Positions 9,424 through 16,907 of a stretch of DNA of 28,666 bases are shown here, in pieces (the stretch's first letter is position 1; every line of letters begins with the position of its first letter). Made by a program: the position numbers and the translations under genes. Origin of the DNA: an uncultured Kineothrix sp. (GTDB taxonomy: Bacteria; Bacillota; Clostridia; Lachnospirales; Lachnospiraceae); the NCBI GenBank assembly GCA_910587275.1, contig CAJUMD010000037.1, forward strand, positions 1-28,666. The letters are read 5' to 3'. Under the pieces are notes generated by a model. It worked only from the letters and a program-made list of their open reading frames with translations, had not been told where the DNA came from and did not search any database.

Positions 9424-11751
9424 TTATTCCACTCCCCGCTTCATATGCCCTTTCGTATACTCCCGATAGGGAGGTATTTCCCCGCTTCCTTTTAACCGTC
9501 CTTGAAAATAGGAAACCACCCTATCTACATCATTACCAATTTCTGTCGTAAAATCCAAACGGAAGTGATGAATTCCCATCCCCGTCAGCTTTCCCATGTC
9601 CTGGTGCAGCGACAGGGGAAGGGAATTGTAAACCACATTATAACAGTGTTCACAGTCCGTATAAACCGGAAATACCTTCCGGTACCGGTCCGTCAGCGGC
9701 ACAAAGGTTTCCCGCCTGCCAGTATACGGCAGACAGCCCGTACCTGTTTTCACGATGCAGTTGGCAGTTACCATCATGGGAATCCTGCCGTAGACCGCCG
9801 CCGCCCACTCCGTTTCCGGCGTGGCTTCCACCAGTTCCCGCATTTCATGGATATTCAGCTCATGGGGCAGGTAATGTTCTCCGGCAAATTCCCCGAACAC
9901 CCCTGCTGCCTGAGGATTCCACTGGTAAAGTCCGGCATCGGAAACCACTTGCCTGTCCCATCCCTTTCCAGACACTTCTTTTCCAAATGTCTCCGCAAGC
10001 CAATACCATTCTTCCAAATTCCGCACAAGCACGCCATCAAAAAGCGTACCCCCAAGCAACCGTTCCATGCGCTCCAAAAATGCCCGGTCCTTTGCCCTGG
10101 TGATATAAGGCAATGCCAAATAAATCCCTGTTTCCCCGCCGCACCGTTCCTTCAGATCCCAAAGCCACGGTTCCCCGTCGCACAGCCCGGAAGATACGTA
10201 AAGCCGTTCCACTTTATGGTTCACCGCCGCCATACATTGTTCTTTTGTAAGCGCCGATACATGGATGCCGTACTTCCCCTGCGTCTTCCTGCCGCCTTCC
10301 TTAAACCGCATTTCCGTTCCGCCCCGTTTCCGCCGGACGGTTCCGGGATTCCCGGATTCTGCTTCTCCCGTTTGCATTTCCCCTGCGCCCCCGTTCCCGG
10401 ACTCCGCCTTCCCCCCGCCGTAATCCCTGCGGGACGGGTAATCCAATCCATATCCGGCAATGACGGCGTCTTCCAGTCTGCTGCAGGCGCTGCGGCGCAG
10501 GTCGTTTAACGCTTTTACCGGAAGGAACACGTCCCCTTCCATTTCGATTGCCATATCCGTATCTTCCACGCAAAACGGCGTGTTCCCGCTTTTCCCCAAC
10601 TGCTTTTTCACCGATTCCGCATCCAGCGGCTGCTTCTTTGCTTCCTGCACGGTTTCTCCCGTCACGGATACCTCACGGGAAACATCCCCCTCCAAACGGA
10701 GGGTCAGCATAGCGGGAGCGCCCTTTTCCAACACTGCCCTTGCCTTCACGGGCAGACGGAAATCCCCTTCCAGGTATTCTTTCCTGACCCATTCCGCCAG
10801 TTCCCCGTCACGCCCCGAATAAGCAGGATTGTCAAGTGTTATCATCTCCCGCCCGTTTGCCCTGTGGTAATAGCCTTCACTGATGCCGCTGCGGATATAC
10901 AGGGCGCGCAGTTTTTCCATATCCTTTGGTTCCACCGTCCATTCTGCGGACGGATTCCCATAATACCGGTCGATGTATTTACGGTAAACCGATGTCACAC
11001 CCGCCGCATATTCCGGGCTTTTCATCCTTCCCTCAATTTTCAGGGAATCGATTCCCGCCCGGATTAATTCCGGCAGGATTTCCACCGTACACATATCCTT
11101 AAGGCTTAACGGGTAAGATTCCCTGTTTTCCCCGTCCAGCCGGTAGGGAAGGCGGCAGGGCTGGGCACATCTGCCCCTGTTTCCGCTGCGCCCTCCAATC
11201 ATGCTGCTGAATAAGCACTGGCCGGAATAACAGTAACAGACGGCGCCGTGGATGAACGTTTCCAATTCCATTCCTTCCAGGCCGGGGGCATTCTTCATTT
11301 CCATAATCTCCGTTAAGGACAATTCCCTCGCCGGTACCATGCGCTCCGCGCCAAGCTCCCTTAAAAACCGCGCCCCATGTACACCCGTTATGCCCATCTG
11401 CGTGCTCACATGGCGCGGCAGGCCGGGAAACCATTCTCCCACGGCATGAAATACGCCGAGGTCCTGGATAATCACCCCGTCCAGTCCCGCATCATAAAGA
11501 GGCAGCAGGTAATCATGGATTTCCCCAAATTCCCTTGTTTTCACCAAAGTATTCAGCGTCAGGTACATCTTCCTCCCATGCACATGGGCGTACCGCAGCG
11601 CTTTCCTTATTTCTTCCTCCGTAAAATTATCCGCATATGCCCTGGCGCCGAATTTCTTCCCGCCGAAGTACACGGCATCCGCACCGGCATGTACCGCACC
11701 GAGAAATGCCTCGTAGCTTCCGGCAGGCGCCAGCAGTTCCACTTTTTTCAT
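9424..11751 (-). CDS. U32 family peptidase-like RNA hydroxylation protein
   Basis: A 775-residue cytosolic protein. Residues 1-430 form a U32 domain: it starts MKKVELLAPAGSYEAFLGAV, has GADAVYFGGKKFGARAY, and the Cys-rich signature GAVCYCYSGQCLFSS...GRCAQPCR (C172, C174, C179, C195, C199), which in the TrhP and RlhA relatives holds an iron-sulfur cluster for prephenate-dependent hydroxylation of tRNA or 23S rRNA. Residues about 440-495 are a Gly/Glu/Lys-rich linker with repeated ESGN. The C-terminal 280 residues form a second domain resembling the DUF3656-type extension, with TANCIVKTGTGCLP. Despite its name, protease activity is doubtful for this family. The ATG at 11751 has GGAGG 10 nt upstream. 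It lies between zapA and the SEDS gene; which RNA it modifies cannot be told from sequence. Confidence 0.88.
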   Translation of the reverse strand: MKKVELLAPAGSYEAFLGAVHAGADAVYFGGKKFGARAYADNFTEEEIRKALRYAHVHGRKMYLTLNTLVKTREFGEIHDYLLPLYDAGLDGVIIQDLGVFHAVGEWFPGLPRHVSTQMGITGVHGARFLRELGAERMVPARELSLTEIMEMKNAPGLEGMELETFIHGAVCYCYSGQCLFSSMIGGRSGNRGRCAQPCRLPYRLDGENRESYPLSLKDMCTVEILPELIRAGIDSLKIEGRMKSPEYAAGVTSVYRKYIDRYYGNPSAEWTVEPKDMEKLRALYIRSGISEGYYHRANGREMITLDNPAYSGRDGELAEWVRKEYLEGDFRLPVKARAVLEKGAPAMLTLRLEGDVSREVSVTGETVQEAKKQPLDAESVKKQLGKSGNTPFCVEDTDMAIEMEGDVFLPVKALNDLRRSACSRLEDAVIAGYGLDYPSRRDYGGGKAESGNGGAGEMQTGEAESGNPGTVRRKRGGTEMRFKEGGRKTQGKYGIHVSALTKEQCMAAVNHKVERLYVSSGLCDGEPWLWDLKERCGGETGIYLALPYITRAKDRAFLERMERLLGGTLFDGVLVRNLEEWYWLAETFGKEVSGKGWDRQVVSDAGLYQWNPQAAGVFGEFAGEHYLPHELNIHEMRELVEATPETEWAAAVYGRIPMMVTANCIVKTGTGCLPYTGRRETFVPLTDRYRKVFPVYTDCEHCYNVVYNSLPLSLHQDMGKLTGMGIHHFRLDFTTEIGNDVDRVVSYFQGRLKGSGEIPPYREYTKGHMKRGVE

Positions 11752-11777
11752 TCCCTAAGACCTCCAAAGTACAATCG

Positions 11778-11850
11778 GGCAGGGGAGAATTTCCCCTGCC
11801 TGCCGCGCGCCCCATGCGCCGCCATGGCGGCAGCTCCCACTGCATGGGGC
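11778..11850. repeat. Two stacked hairpins between zapA and the U32 gene
   Basis: GGCAGGGGA (11778-11786) pairs perfectly with TCCCCTGCC (11792-11800) over a 5-nt loop. Next to it GCCCCATGC (11809-11817) pairs with GCATGGGGC (11842-11850), and the intervening DNA contains the 14-nt palindrome GCCGCCATGGCGGC (11818-11831). Neither stem is followed by a T-run on the minus strand, so they are not classic terminators. They would lie in the 5' leader of the U32 message or protect the zapA 3' end. Confidence 0.6.
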
Positions 11851-11920
11851 TGTGCATCAGAAAAAGCTGCCTTTCCTAACCTAAGACAGCCTGACTTTCC
11901 TTCCATTTCCTTCATTTTCC

Positions 11921-12406
11921 TTACTTCTTGCCCACCGGCTTCTTTCCGTTTTGCTGCTCTGCGTTTCCCCCTTCGCTGCCCCGCACATCGGAGGTACGGT
12001 GTTCCCGCAGGTCCTTTAACTCGGTTTCCATACGGACTACTTTTTTCTCGGTTTCGTTTAACTCGTCCTGAAGGGATTTCACGCTCTTTTCCGTATTCTC
12101 CAGTTTAATCTGGGAGGCAATCAGCTCGTGCTTTAAATCATACAGTTCCTTTTCCTTGCTCTGTATTTCCTCCTCCAAAAGACTGATCTGTTTTTTCGCC
12201 TTAAAATAGTCGTCCGCAATGTTAAGCTGCAGCAGGACACTTTGCGTATCGAGGGGCTGTCTCCTGAAACTGTCAACTTTTCCGTATTCCGCCATCTTAT
12301 TATTAATATAAGACGCTACTTTCTGCAAATATTCTTCACTTTCATATCCGCTTAAGGTAAAAACCTTCCCTCCGATGATTACTTCCGTATCCGTTTTTGC
12401 CGACAT
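11921..12406 (-). CDS. zapA: Cell division protein ZapA with coiled-coil tail
   Basis: A 161-residue cytosolic protein that bundles FtsZ filaments at the division ring. The ZapA head is residues 1 to about 60 (VIIGGKVFTLSGYESEEYLQKVASYINNKM). It is followed by a long charged coiled coil (about 70-145, EEEIQSKEKELYDLKHELIA onward) and a basic Gly/Asn tail ending NGKKPVGKK. It is longer than typical ZapA (about 90-110) because of the extended coil, as usual in Clostridia. The frame is open upstream to 12541, but a perfect promoter lies inside that extension and AAGGA precedes the ATG at 12406, fixing the start. The leader is about 100 nt. Confidence 0.9.
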   Translation of the reverse strand: MSAKTDTEVIIGGKVFTLSGYESEEYLQKVASYINNKMAEYGKVDSFRRQPLDTQSVLLQLNIADDYFKAKKQISLLEEEIQSKEKELYDLKHELIASQIKLENTEKSVKSLQDELNETEKKVVRMETELKDLREHRTSDVRGSEGGNAEQQNGKKPVGKK

Positions 12407-12512
12407 TCCACACCCATCCTTCCCCAAAAAATCCTGCCGTCCCATACAGACTTTGGGAAAACTCCCTTCATACAAAATATGCCTTTCCACAAACGCGCAA
12501 TATACAATATCT

Positions 12513-12541
12513 ATTATATCGGTATCAGGACGGAATTTCAA
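12513..12541 (-). promoter_or_regulatory. Sigma-A promoter of zapA
   Basis: Minus strand TTGAAA (12541-12536), 17 nt, consensus TATAAT (12518-12513). The -35 box lies just past the last ruvB coding bases and most of the element overlaps the ruvB 3' end. It suggests zapA and the wall genes are transcribed independently of ruvAB as well as by read-through. Confidence 0.7.
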
Positions 12542-13523
12542 GCCCTAAATGGTGATACGCCAAATCCGTTGCCACCCTGCCCTTGGGTGTCCGGTTCAAA
12601 AACCCGTTTTTTAGCAGGAACGGTTCATACACATCTTCCAAAGTCCCCGCATCTTCCCCGATGGATGCCGCCAGCGTATCCAGCCCAACCGGTCCGCCCT
12701 TAAACTTATCGATAATCATAAACAGAATGTTCCTGTCGATATGGTCCAGTCCCATCCGGTCCACTTCCATCAAGTCCAATGCCGTGCGTGCCACTTCTTC
12801 CGTTATGACTCCGTCATACTTAATCTGCGCGAAATCCCGTACCCTTTTTAACATCCGGTTTGCCAGCCGCGGCGTACCGCGGCTCCTTTTCGCCATTTCC
12901 TCCGCGCCTTTTTCCTCTATTTCCACGTTAAGGACCCTTGCGGAATGCAGGATAATCAATTTCAGTTCTTCCGGCGAATAAAATTCCAGCCGGTGGATGA
13001 CCCCGAACCGGTCCCGCAGGGGCGCCGTCAGAAGCCCCGCCCGTGTCGTGGCGCCCACCAGCGTGAATTTCGGCAGTTCCAGCCGGATGGAACGTGCCGT
13101 GGGTCCCTTCCCGATCATGATATCGATACAGTAATCCTCCATCGCCGGATACAGGACCTCCTCCACCTGACGGTTGAGCCGATGGATTTCATCTACGAAC
13201 AGCAGGTCCCCCGGCTGTAAATTATTTAAGATTGCCGCCATTTCCCCCGGTTTCTCAATGGCGGGACCGCTGGTCACTTTCATGTTTACACCCATCTCCG
13301 CCGCGATAATCCCCGCCAATGTGGTTTTCCCAAGACCGGGCGGTCCGTAAAACAGCACATGGTCCAGGGCATCCTGCCGCTGTTTTGCCGCCTCAATATA
13401 TATTTTCAGGTTTTCCTTCACTTTTGCCTGTCCGATATAATCCTCCAGGCATTGGGGTCTTAACGAGCCCTCAATTTTAACGTCTTCTTCCGTCAGCTTC
13501 GTTTCTATCATTCTTTTCGCCAT
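12525..13523 (-). CDS. ruvB: Holliday junction branch migration ATPase RuvB
   Basis: A 332-residue AAA+ motor that drives branch migration of Holliday junctions together with RuvA during recombination repair. It has the N-terminal SLRPQCLEDYIGQ, Walker A GPPGLGKTT (about 60-68), Walker B LLFVDEIHRL (D112, E113), sensor 1 GATTRAGLL and the C-terminal winged helix with GGPVGLDTLA and FLNRTPKGR. Length is standard. The start at 13523 is kept because family members carry this short basic N-terminus, though its ribosome binding site is weak; an in-frame ATG at 13511 is possible. ruvA lies 50 nt upstream on the same strand. Confidence 0.97.
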   Translation of the reverse strand: MAKRMIETKLTEEDVKIEGSLRPQCLEDYIGQAKVKENLKIYIEAAKQRQDALDHVLFYGPPGLGKTTLAGIIAAEMGVNMKVTSGPAIEKPGEMAAILNNLQPGDLLFVDEIHRLNRQVEEVLYPAMEDYCIDIMIGKGPTARSIRLELPKFTLVGATTRAGLLTAPLRDRFGVIHRLEFYSPEELKLIILHSARVLNVEIEEKGAEEMAKRSRGTPRLANRMLKRVRDFAQIKYDGVITEEVARTALDLMEVDRMGLDHIDRNILFMIIDKFKGGPVGLDTLAASIGEDAGTLEDVYEPFLLKNGFLNRTPKGRVATDLAYHHLGLEIPS

Positions 13524-13573
13524 ATTATCCCATACCCGTCCGCTTTGTTTCCACTACCTCATACATCCGTAAA

Positions 13574-14188
13574 TTACAGCATTCTCTTTAACGCCTGTTT
13601 CAGTATTTCTTCCGCTTCCATCCCTTCCGCGATTTCCACCTGCTTCACCGCCTTGAGTGCATCCGTGGAGGAATAACCCAAAGCTGCCAGCGCTTCCACC
13701 GCCTCTTTGCGCGCCACTGCCGCCCTGTCATTTTCCCCGGCATCCGTATTCGCCTGCGCTGCCTCCCTGTGGATAAACGTATCTTCCATGGACACCTTGT
13801 CCCTCAAATCGAGAATGACGCGTTCCGCCGTCTTCATCCCCACCCCCGGCGCTTTGGCGATTGCCTTGGCATCCCCTGCCATAACCGCAAACCGCAGGTC
13901 GTCCGCCGTCATGACCGACAGGATGGCAAGCCCACCTTTGGGACCGATACCGTTAACCGTAATCAGTTTCTTGAAGATTTCCAAATCATCTTTCGTTAAA
14001 AAACCATACAGTAAAAAAGCATCCTCCCTGACATAGGTATACGTATAAATCTTCACTTCTTCCCCAACCGCAGGCAGCCGCCCCGCCGTCCCCGTGGAAA
14101 TCTTAATGTTATACCCGATGCGGTTTGCCTCCAGTACCAGGTTGTCCTCCGTAATCTCCGCAATTTCACCCTTTATGTATGCAATCAT
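13574..14188 (-). CDS. ruvA: Holliday junction DNA helicase subunit RuvA
   Basis: A 204-residue DNA-binding protein that forms the tetrameric clamp on Holliday junctions and recruits RuvB. The N-terminal OB domain (MIAYIKGEIAEITEDNLVLE) is followed by two helix-hairpin-helix motifs (LITVNGIGPKGGLAIL and APGVGMKTAERVILDLRDK), an acidic linker (about 140-155) and the C-terminal UBA-like domain that contacts RuvB (EAVEALAALGYSSTDALKAV). AAAGGAG lies 11 nt before the ATG. It follows the Gx-family gene by 69 nt and precedes ruvB. Confidence 0.97.
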   Translation of the reverse strand: MIAYIKGEIAEITEDNLVLEANRIGYNIKISTGTAGRLPAVGEEVKIYTYTYVREDAFLLYGFLTKDDLEIFKKLITVNGIGPKGGLAILSVMTADDLRFAVMAGDAKAIAKAPGVGMKTAERVILDLRDKVSMEDTFIHREAAQANTDAGENDRAAVARKEAVEALAALGYSSTDALKAVKQVEIAEGMEAEEILKQALKRML

Positions 14189-14257
14189 AATGTACCTGCT
14201 CCTTTATTCTTATCCTCCGCCGTCCGTACCCGGAACCGGATGCCGTACTTCCCGTTT

Positions 14258-14836
14258 TCATCCGTCTTCCCCGTTCTTAAACGCCTTTTTTGCATATACC
14301 GTAACTTCCCTGGCCGCAATCCCGATTACCAAACCTGTCGCAACCCCTGCCGCCATAAGCGCCGGAAGGTAATACACCACCCCGGCCGTCTCCGTCACGA
14401 AAACCGCAACCGCCGCCTGTCCCACATTATGGAAAATCCCCCCTGCCATACTCACACCCGCCATGCCGAACTTTCCTGTTTTTTTGAACGCACACATCGC
14501 CATAAAACTGCACACCGCACCCGCCAGACTGTACATCACCATAAACAGGTTTCCAAATATAAAACCGGCAAGCACCACCCGCATCACGTTTAGCAGGATG
14601 GCTTCCCTCCACCCGTACCGGTAGAGCACAAGAACCACCGCCAGATTTGCAAGCCCAAGTTTCGCGCCCGGTACTCCGAACGAAAAAGGCACCAGCGATT
14701 CCACATAAGACAGAATCAGCGCAAAAGATAAAAGGACACCCAAATAAGCCGTTTTTTTCCCGTTTCCCATATCCTTCCCATTCCTTGTTTTTCCCGGAAA
14801 CCGTTTCAAGAACCGTTCCTTACCCTGCCACCGCAT
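14258..14836 (-). CDS. Gx transporter family membrane protein (Hpre_diP_synt_I type)
   Basis: A 192-residue hydrophobic protein with about five or six membrane segments (YLGVLLSFALILSYVESLVP, GLANLAVVLVLYRYG, VVLAGFIFGNLFMVMYSLAG and others). It matches the family often annotated as heptaprenyl diphosphate synthase component I or Gx transporter; its fold suggests a substrate-binding ECF-like membrane component, not an enzyme. The ATG at 14836 overlaps the NusG-II gene by 17 nt and has GGAGG 12 nt upstream; a second ATG at 14770 has AAGGA only 1 nt away and is less likely. This gene commonly follows a NusG-II gene in Firmicutes near flavin or electron-transfer functions, but here it leads into ruvAB. 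The true substrate is unknown. Confidence 0.8.
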   Translation of the reverse strand: MRWQGKERFLKRFPGKTRNGKDMGNGKKTAYLGVLLSFALILSYVESLVPFSFGVPGAKLGLANLAVVLVLYRYGWREAILLNVMRVVLAGFIFGNLFMVMYSLAGAVCSFMAMCAFKKTGKFGMAGVSMAGGIFHNVGQAAVAVFVTETAGVVYYLPALMAAGVATGLVIGIAAREVTVYAKKAFKNGEDG

Positions 14837-15191
14837 CCACCCCTGCTTCCTCCCCTGCCGTCACCTCCACGGTGAGCCGGTGCGGAAGACATATGATACA
14901 TTCCCCTTTCCGGGAAATGGCTTTCTGTCCCACACAGAGCCGGTCCGGGCAGTCCGCATCTTCCATATATGCCTCCCCGCCCCGGATTACCAGCCGGTTC
15001 TTCCCGCCGTTTCCGTCCGTAAAAGTCAGTTCTGTATCTTCCGTCAACGGGTAAATCCCAATGGGTTTCCCGTCACGGGTCACCGTTACCTGCTGCCCCT
15101 GCCCGGAGAAAAAAACACGGGGTATCATCCACAATAAAAAAGCTGCCGCCAATGCTGCCGCTGCCAAATAAACATCGTTCCGTTTCACCAT
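14820..15191 (-). CDS. NusG domain II-containing membrane-anchored protein
   Basis: A 123-residue protein with one N-terminal membrane segment (about 8-24) and an extracytoplasmic domain of the NusG_II type. It is not transcription factor NusG: it lacks the NGN domain. Conserved features are VTRDGKPIGIYPL, DADCPDRLCVGQKAIS and ECIICLPHRLTVEV, with C81, C86, C98, C101 and H104 in positions suited to a redox or metal site. AAGGGG precedes the ATG and a promoter lies at 15243-15271. It is the first gene of the run and is translationally coupled to the Gx-family gene. The function is not established; partnership with the membrane protein is inferred from the coupling. Confidence 0.85.
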   Translation of the reverse strand: MVKRNDVYLAAAALAAAFLLWMIPRVFFSGQGQQVTVTRDGKPIGIYPLTEDTELTFTDGNGGKNRLVIRGGEAYMEDADCPDRLCVGQKAISRKGECIICLPHRLTVEVTAGEEAGVDAVAG

Positions 15192-15242
15192 TTAAACCCC
15201 TTATACCGGCTTCCTGCCGGAATCCTTAAACACCCTCTGTCT

Positions 15243-15271
15243 AGTATACTATTAAAATGGCTTGATTTCAA
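15243..15271 (-). promoter_or_regulatory. Sigma-A promoter of the NusG-II/Gx/ruvAB operon
   Basis: Minus strand TTGAAA (15271-15266), 17 nt, TATACT (15248-15243). The start of transcription falls near 15236, about 45 nt before the ATG at 15191. The remaining gene-free sequence up to 15430 shows nothing else beyond the bactofilin terminator. Confidence 0.7.
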
Positions 15272-15429
15272 GAACATCTGTTTTTGAGTTTCCCCATTTT
15301 TAAAATGCAACTGAAATCAATAACCAAATATCTGGGTACATTGTTTTCCAAGTTTTCTGTCATAAACGGTCATTCCTCCTTTTCCTGTCATACTTGCACC
15401 CGTTGGAAACGTGCGCCGCCGGGCGCACA

Positions 15430-15468
15430 ACAAAACGCCGGCGGAATGTCCAACCATTCCGCCGGCGT
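15430..15468 (-). terminator. Terminator of the M23/bactofilin operon
   Basis: A perfect 14-bp GC-rich stem: ACGCCGGCGGAATG (15435-15448) with CATTCCGCCGGCGT (15455-15468) and a 6-nt loop. On the minus strand the stem is followed by TTTTGTTGT. It lies 26 bases past the bactofilin stop. Confidence 0.85.
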
Positions 15469-15493
15469 CCGTTTCTTCCGGTTATCTGCCGTA

Positions 15494-15904
15494 TCAGTCT
15501 TCCTCGTCTTTGTCCAAGGATGCCATCGGTATCGCCGCCCTGGGCATACCGCCGTCGGGATTCATCGTACACTGTCCCTGGAATACCGCGTTTTCATCCA
15601 CAATCAGGCTCTTGGTACGGATATTGCCGATAATCCGCCCCGTGGAGGCCACCTCGGTCCTGCCGCCCGACAGCAGATCGCCTTCTATGGTGCCTGCAAT
15701 CATGATGTTGTTCCCTTTGATGTTTCCGATAACCTTACCCGTGGAACTGATCACCAATGTACCTTCCGAACTTACGTCACCTTTTACGTTGCCTTCCACG
15801 CGGATGGCCTCGGTTGCTTTAATATTACCTTCCACCACCATGTCCGCGCCTATAATGCTGCCTATTTTGGCATTTACCTGTTCTGTTGTCTTTCTTCCCA
15901 ACAT
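15494..15904 (-). CDS. Bactofilin (polymer-forming cytoskeletal protein)
   Basis: A 136-residue protein that polymerises without nucleotide into cytoskeletal filaments or patches at the membrane. Residues about 12-115 form a right-handed beta-helix with the repeated pattern V-x-G-N-I-x-(A/G): IGADMVVEGNIKATEAIRVE, GNVKGDV, GKVIGNIKGNNIMIAG, GRIIGNIRTKSLIVDENAVF. The short tails at both ends are flexible and the C-terminus is acidic (DKDEED). An excellent AAGGAGGAG site precedes the ATG. It begins 15 nt after the stop of the M23-like gene, so the two form a tight operon ending at the terminator at 15430-15468. Bactofilins in other phyla recruit or localise M23 wall enzymes, which fits the pairing. 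Confidence 0.92.
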   Translation of the reverse strand: MLGRKTTEQVNAKIGSIIGADMVVEGNIKATEAIRVEGNVKGDVSSEGTLVISSTGKVIGNIKGNNIMIAGTIEGDLLSGGRTEVASTGRIIGNIRTKSLIVDENAVFQGQCTMNPDGGMPRAAIPMASLDKDEED

Positions 15905-15919
15905 ACTCTCCTCCTTGAC

Positions 15920-16684
15920 TTATCCGTTAATCTCGATTAATTCCATCGGGTCCACGTATGTATCGTCCTTACGGATACTATAACCGGTATCCGTATTTTC
16001 GTCATCGATAACATACAGAATGGCCCCTCTCGTCACTTCGTTGCCTTCCTTGACCATTGGATTGCCGCCATTGCGGTACACGGAAACATACCCGTTGCCA
16101 TGGTCTATGCTGATGAGGTTCCCATATTCCACATCCTCGCCCACCGACAATACGGTTCCCGCACCGGAAGAAATGACATTGGTTCCTGCCGCGGCAGAAA
16201 AGATGATTTCCTTCCGTTCTTCACTGGCACGCATCTGTGCCTCATCATCATTTGTCTCCTCCTTAATCTGCGCCGTACCGCTCATGGGGAATCCCTTCGG
16301 GATATGTTCCTCCTCTTTTTCCGCTTCCAGTGCCTGCTCCGCTTCCACCTTCTGGTTCACGGTATCGCTTAAAATGGAAACCGTTTCCTCCAGTTTGGCA
16401 ATCTCGGACTGCAGTTCTCCCTTTTCCAGTTCCAGTTGTTCGTTTGCCTCTTTCAACTGGGCAATCTGGTCCAACTGTTTCCTGCTGCGTTCCATGGAAT
16501 CGGACAAGGTAATGGAACTGTACACCACATAACAGATGGCAGCGACAAACAAAGCAAAGGCAAACACCGATACGGCGCCTACCGCCCCTGCCCTGATGTG
16601 GAATTCCCTATGATGCTTTTTGGCAGAATCAGACATTATCATGACTGTATAGCTGGTTTTACTTTTCCGCAAATTAAGCCTCAT
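15920..16684 (-). CDS. Membrane-anchored M23-like protein with degenerate active site
   Basis: A 254-residue protein: short cytoplasmic N-terminus, one membrane segment (about 28-58), a periplasmic-side coiled coil (about 65-120) and a C-terminal LytM/M23 beta domain (about 160-250). The fold is recognisable (AAAGTNVISSGAGTVLSVGED, GNLISIDHGNGYVSVYRNGG, VKEGNEVTRGAILYVI), but zinc ligands are missing: the first His/Asp motif reads EIIFSAAAG, and the usual HxH reads SVYRN. Hydrolysis is therefore unlikely and a scaffold or activator role, like EnvC or SpoIIQ-type proteins, is inferred. The true start is the ATG at 16684 with GGAGGTGA 8 nt upstream; the upstream GTG lies inside that site. It is the first gene of the operon with bactofilin. 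Confidence 0.87.
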   Translation of the reverse strand: MRLNLRKSKTSYTVMIMSDSAKKHHREFHIRAGAVGAVSVFAFALFVAAICYVVYSSITLSDSMERSRKQLDQIAQLKEANEQLELEKGELQSEIAKLEETVSILSDTVNQKVEAEQALEAEKEEEHIPKGFPMSGTAQIKEETNDDEAQMRASEERKEIIFSAAAGTNVISSGAGTVLSVGEDVEYGNLISIDHGNGYVSVYRNGGNPMVKEGNEVTRGAILYVIDDENTDTGYSIRKDDTYVDPMELIEING

Positions 16685-16713
16685 ATAACAAGTCACCTCC
16701 AGTAACTTATCTT

Positions 16714-16743
16714 ATTTTACCACAAGTGACTTACGAAACACAA
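16714..16743 (-). promoter_or_regulatory. Possible promoter of the M23/bactofilin operon
   Basis: Minus strand TTGTGT (16743-16738), 18 nt, TAAAAT (16719-16714), about 30 nt before the start codon at 16684. The match is moderate and the transcript leader would be short. Confidence 0.4.
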
Positions 16744-16844
16744 CTTTATTTAACAATTTGGTAATAAATGTTTAAAAATTTGTTACTGTCCACCCCATAA
16801 CCGGTAACACGCTTCGCAATGCAAAGGCGCTGCAGCCCCCGGAA

Positions 16845-16868
16845 TTTTCGCACATATATGTGCGAAAA
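16845..16868. repeat. 24-bp perfect palindrome downstream of the PTS IIC gene
   Basis: The half-site TTTTCGCACATA is followed immediately by its exact reverse complement, giving 24 bp with no mismatch. It lies 40 bases past the PTS IIC stop and about 100 bases upstream of the M23/bactofilin promoter. As RNA it makes a 10-bp stem with a 4-nt loop but no T-run follows on either strand, so an operator-like protein site is at least as likely as a terminator. Confidence 0.75.
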
Positions 16869-16907
16869 CACCCCGAAACCGGCTTGGAGGCAAAAAGTAA
16901 CACAAAT

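Noticed and set aside
9502..10509. Plus-strand 335-codon open frame
   Set aside because: Antisense to the U32 gene with Cys/His/Pro-rich nonsense composition.
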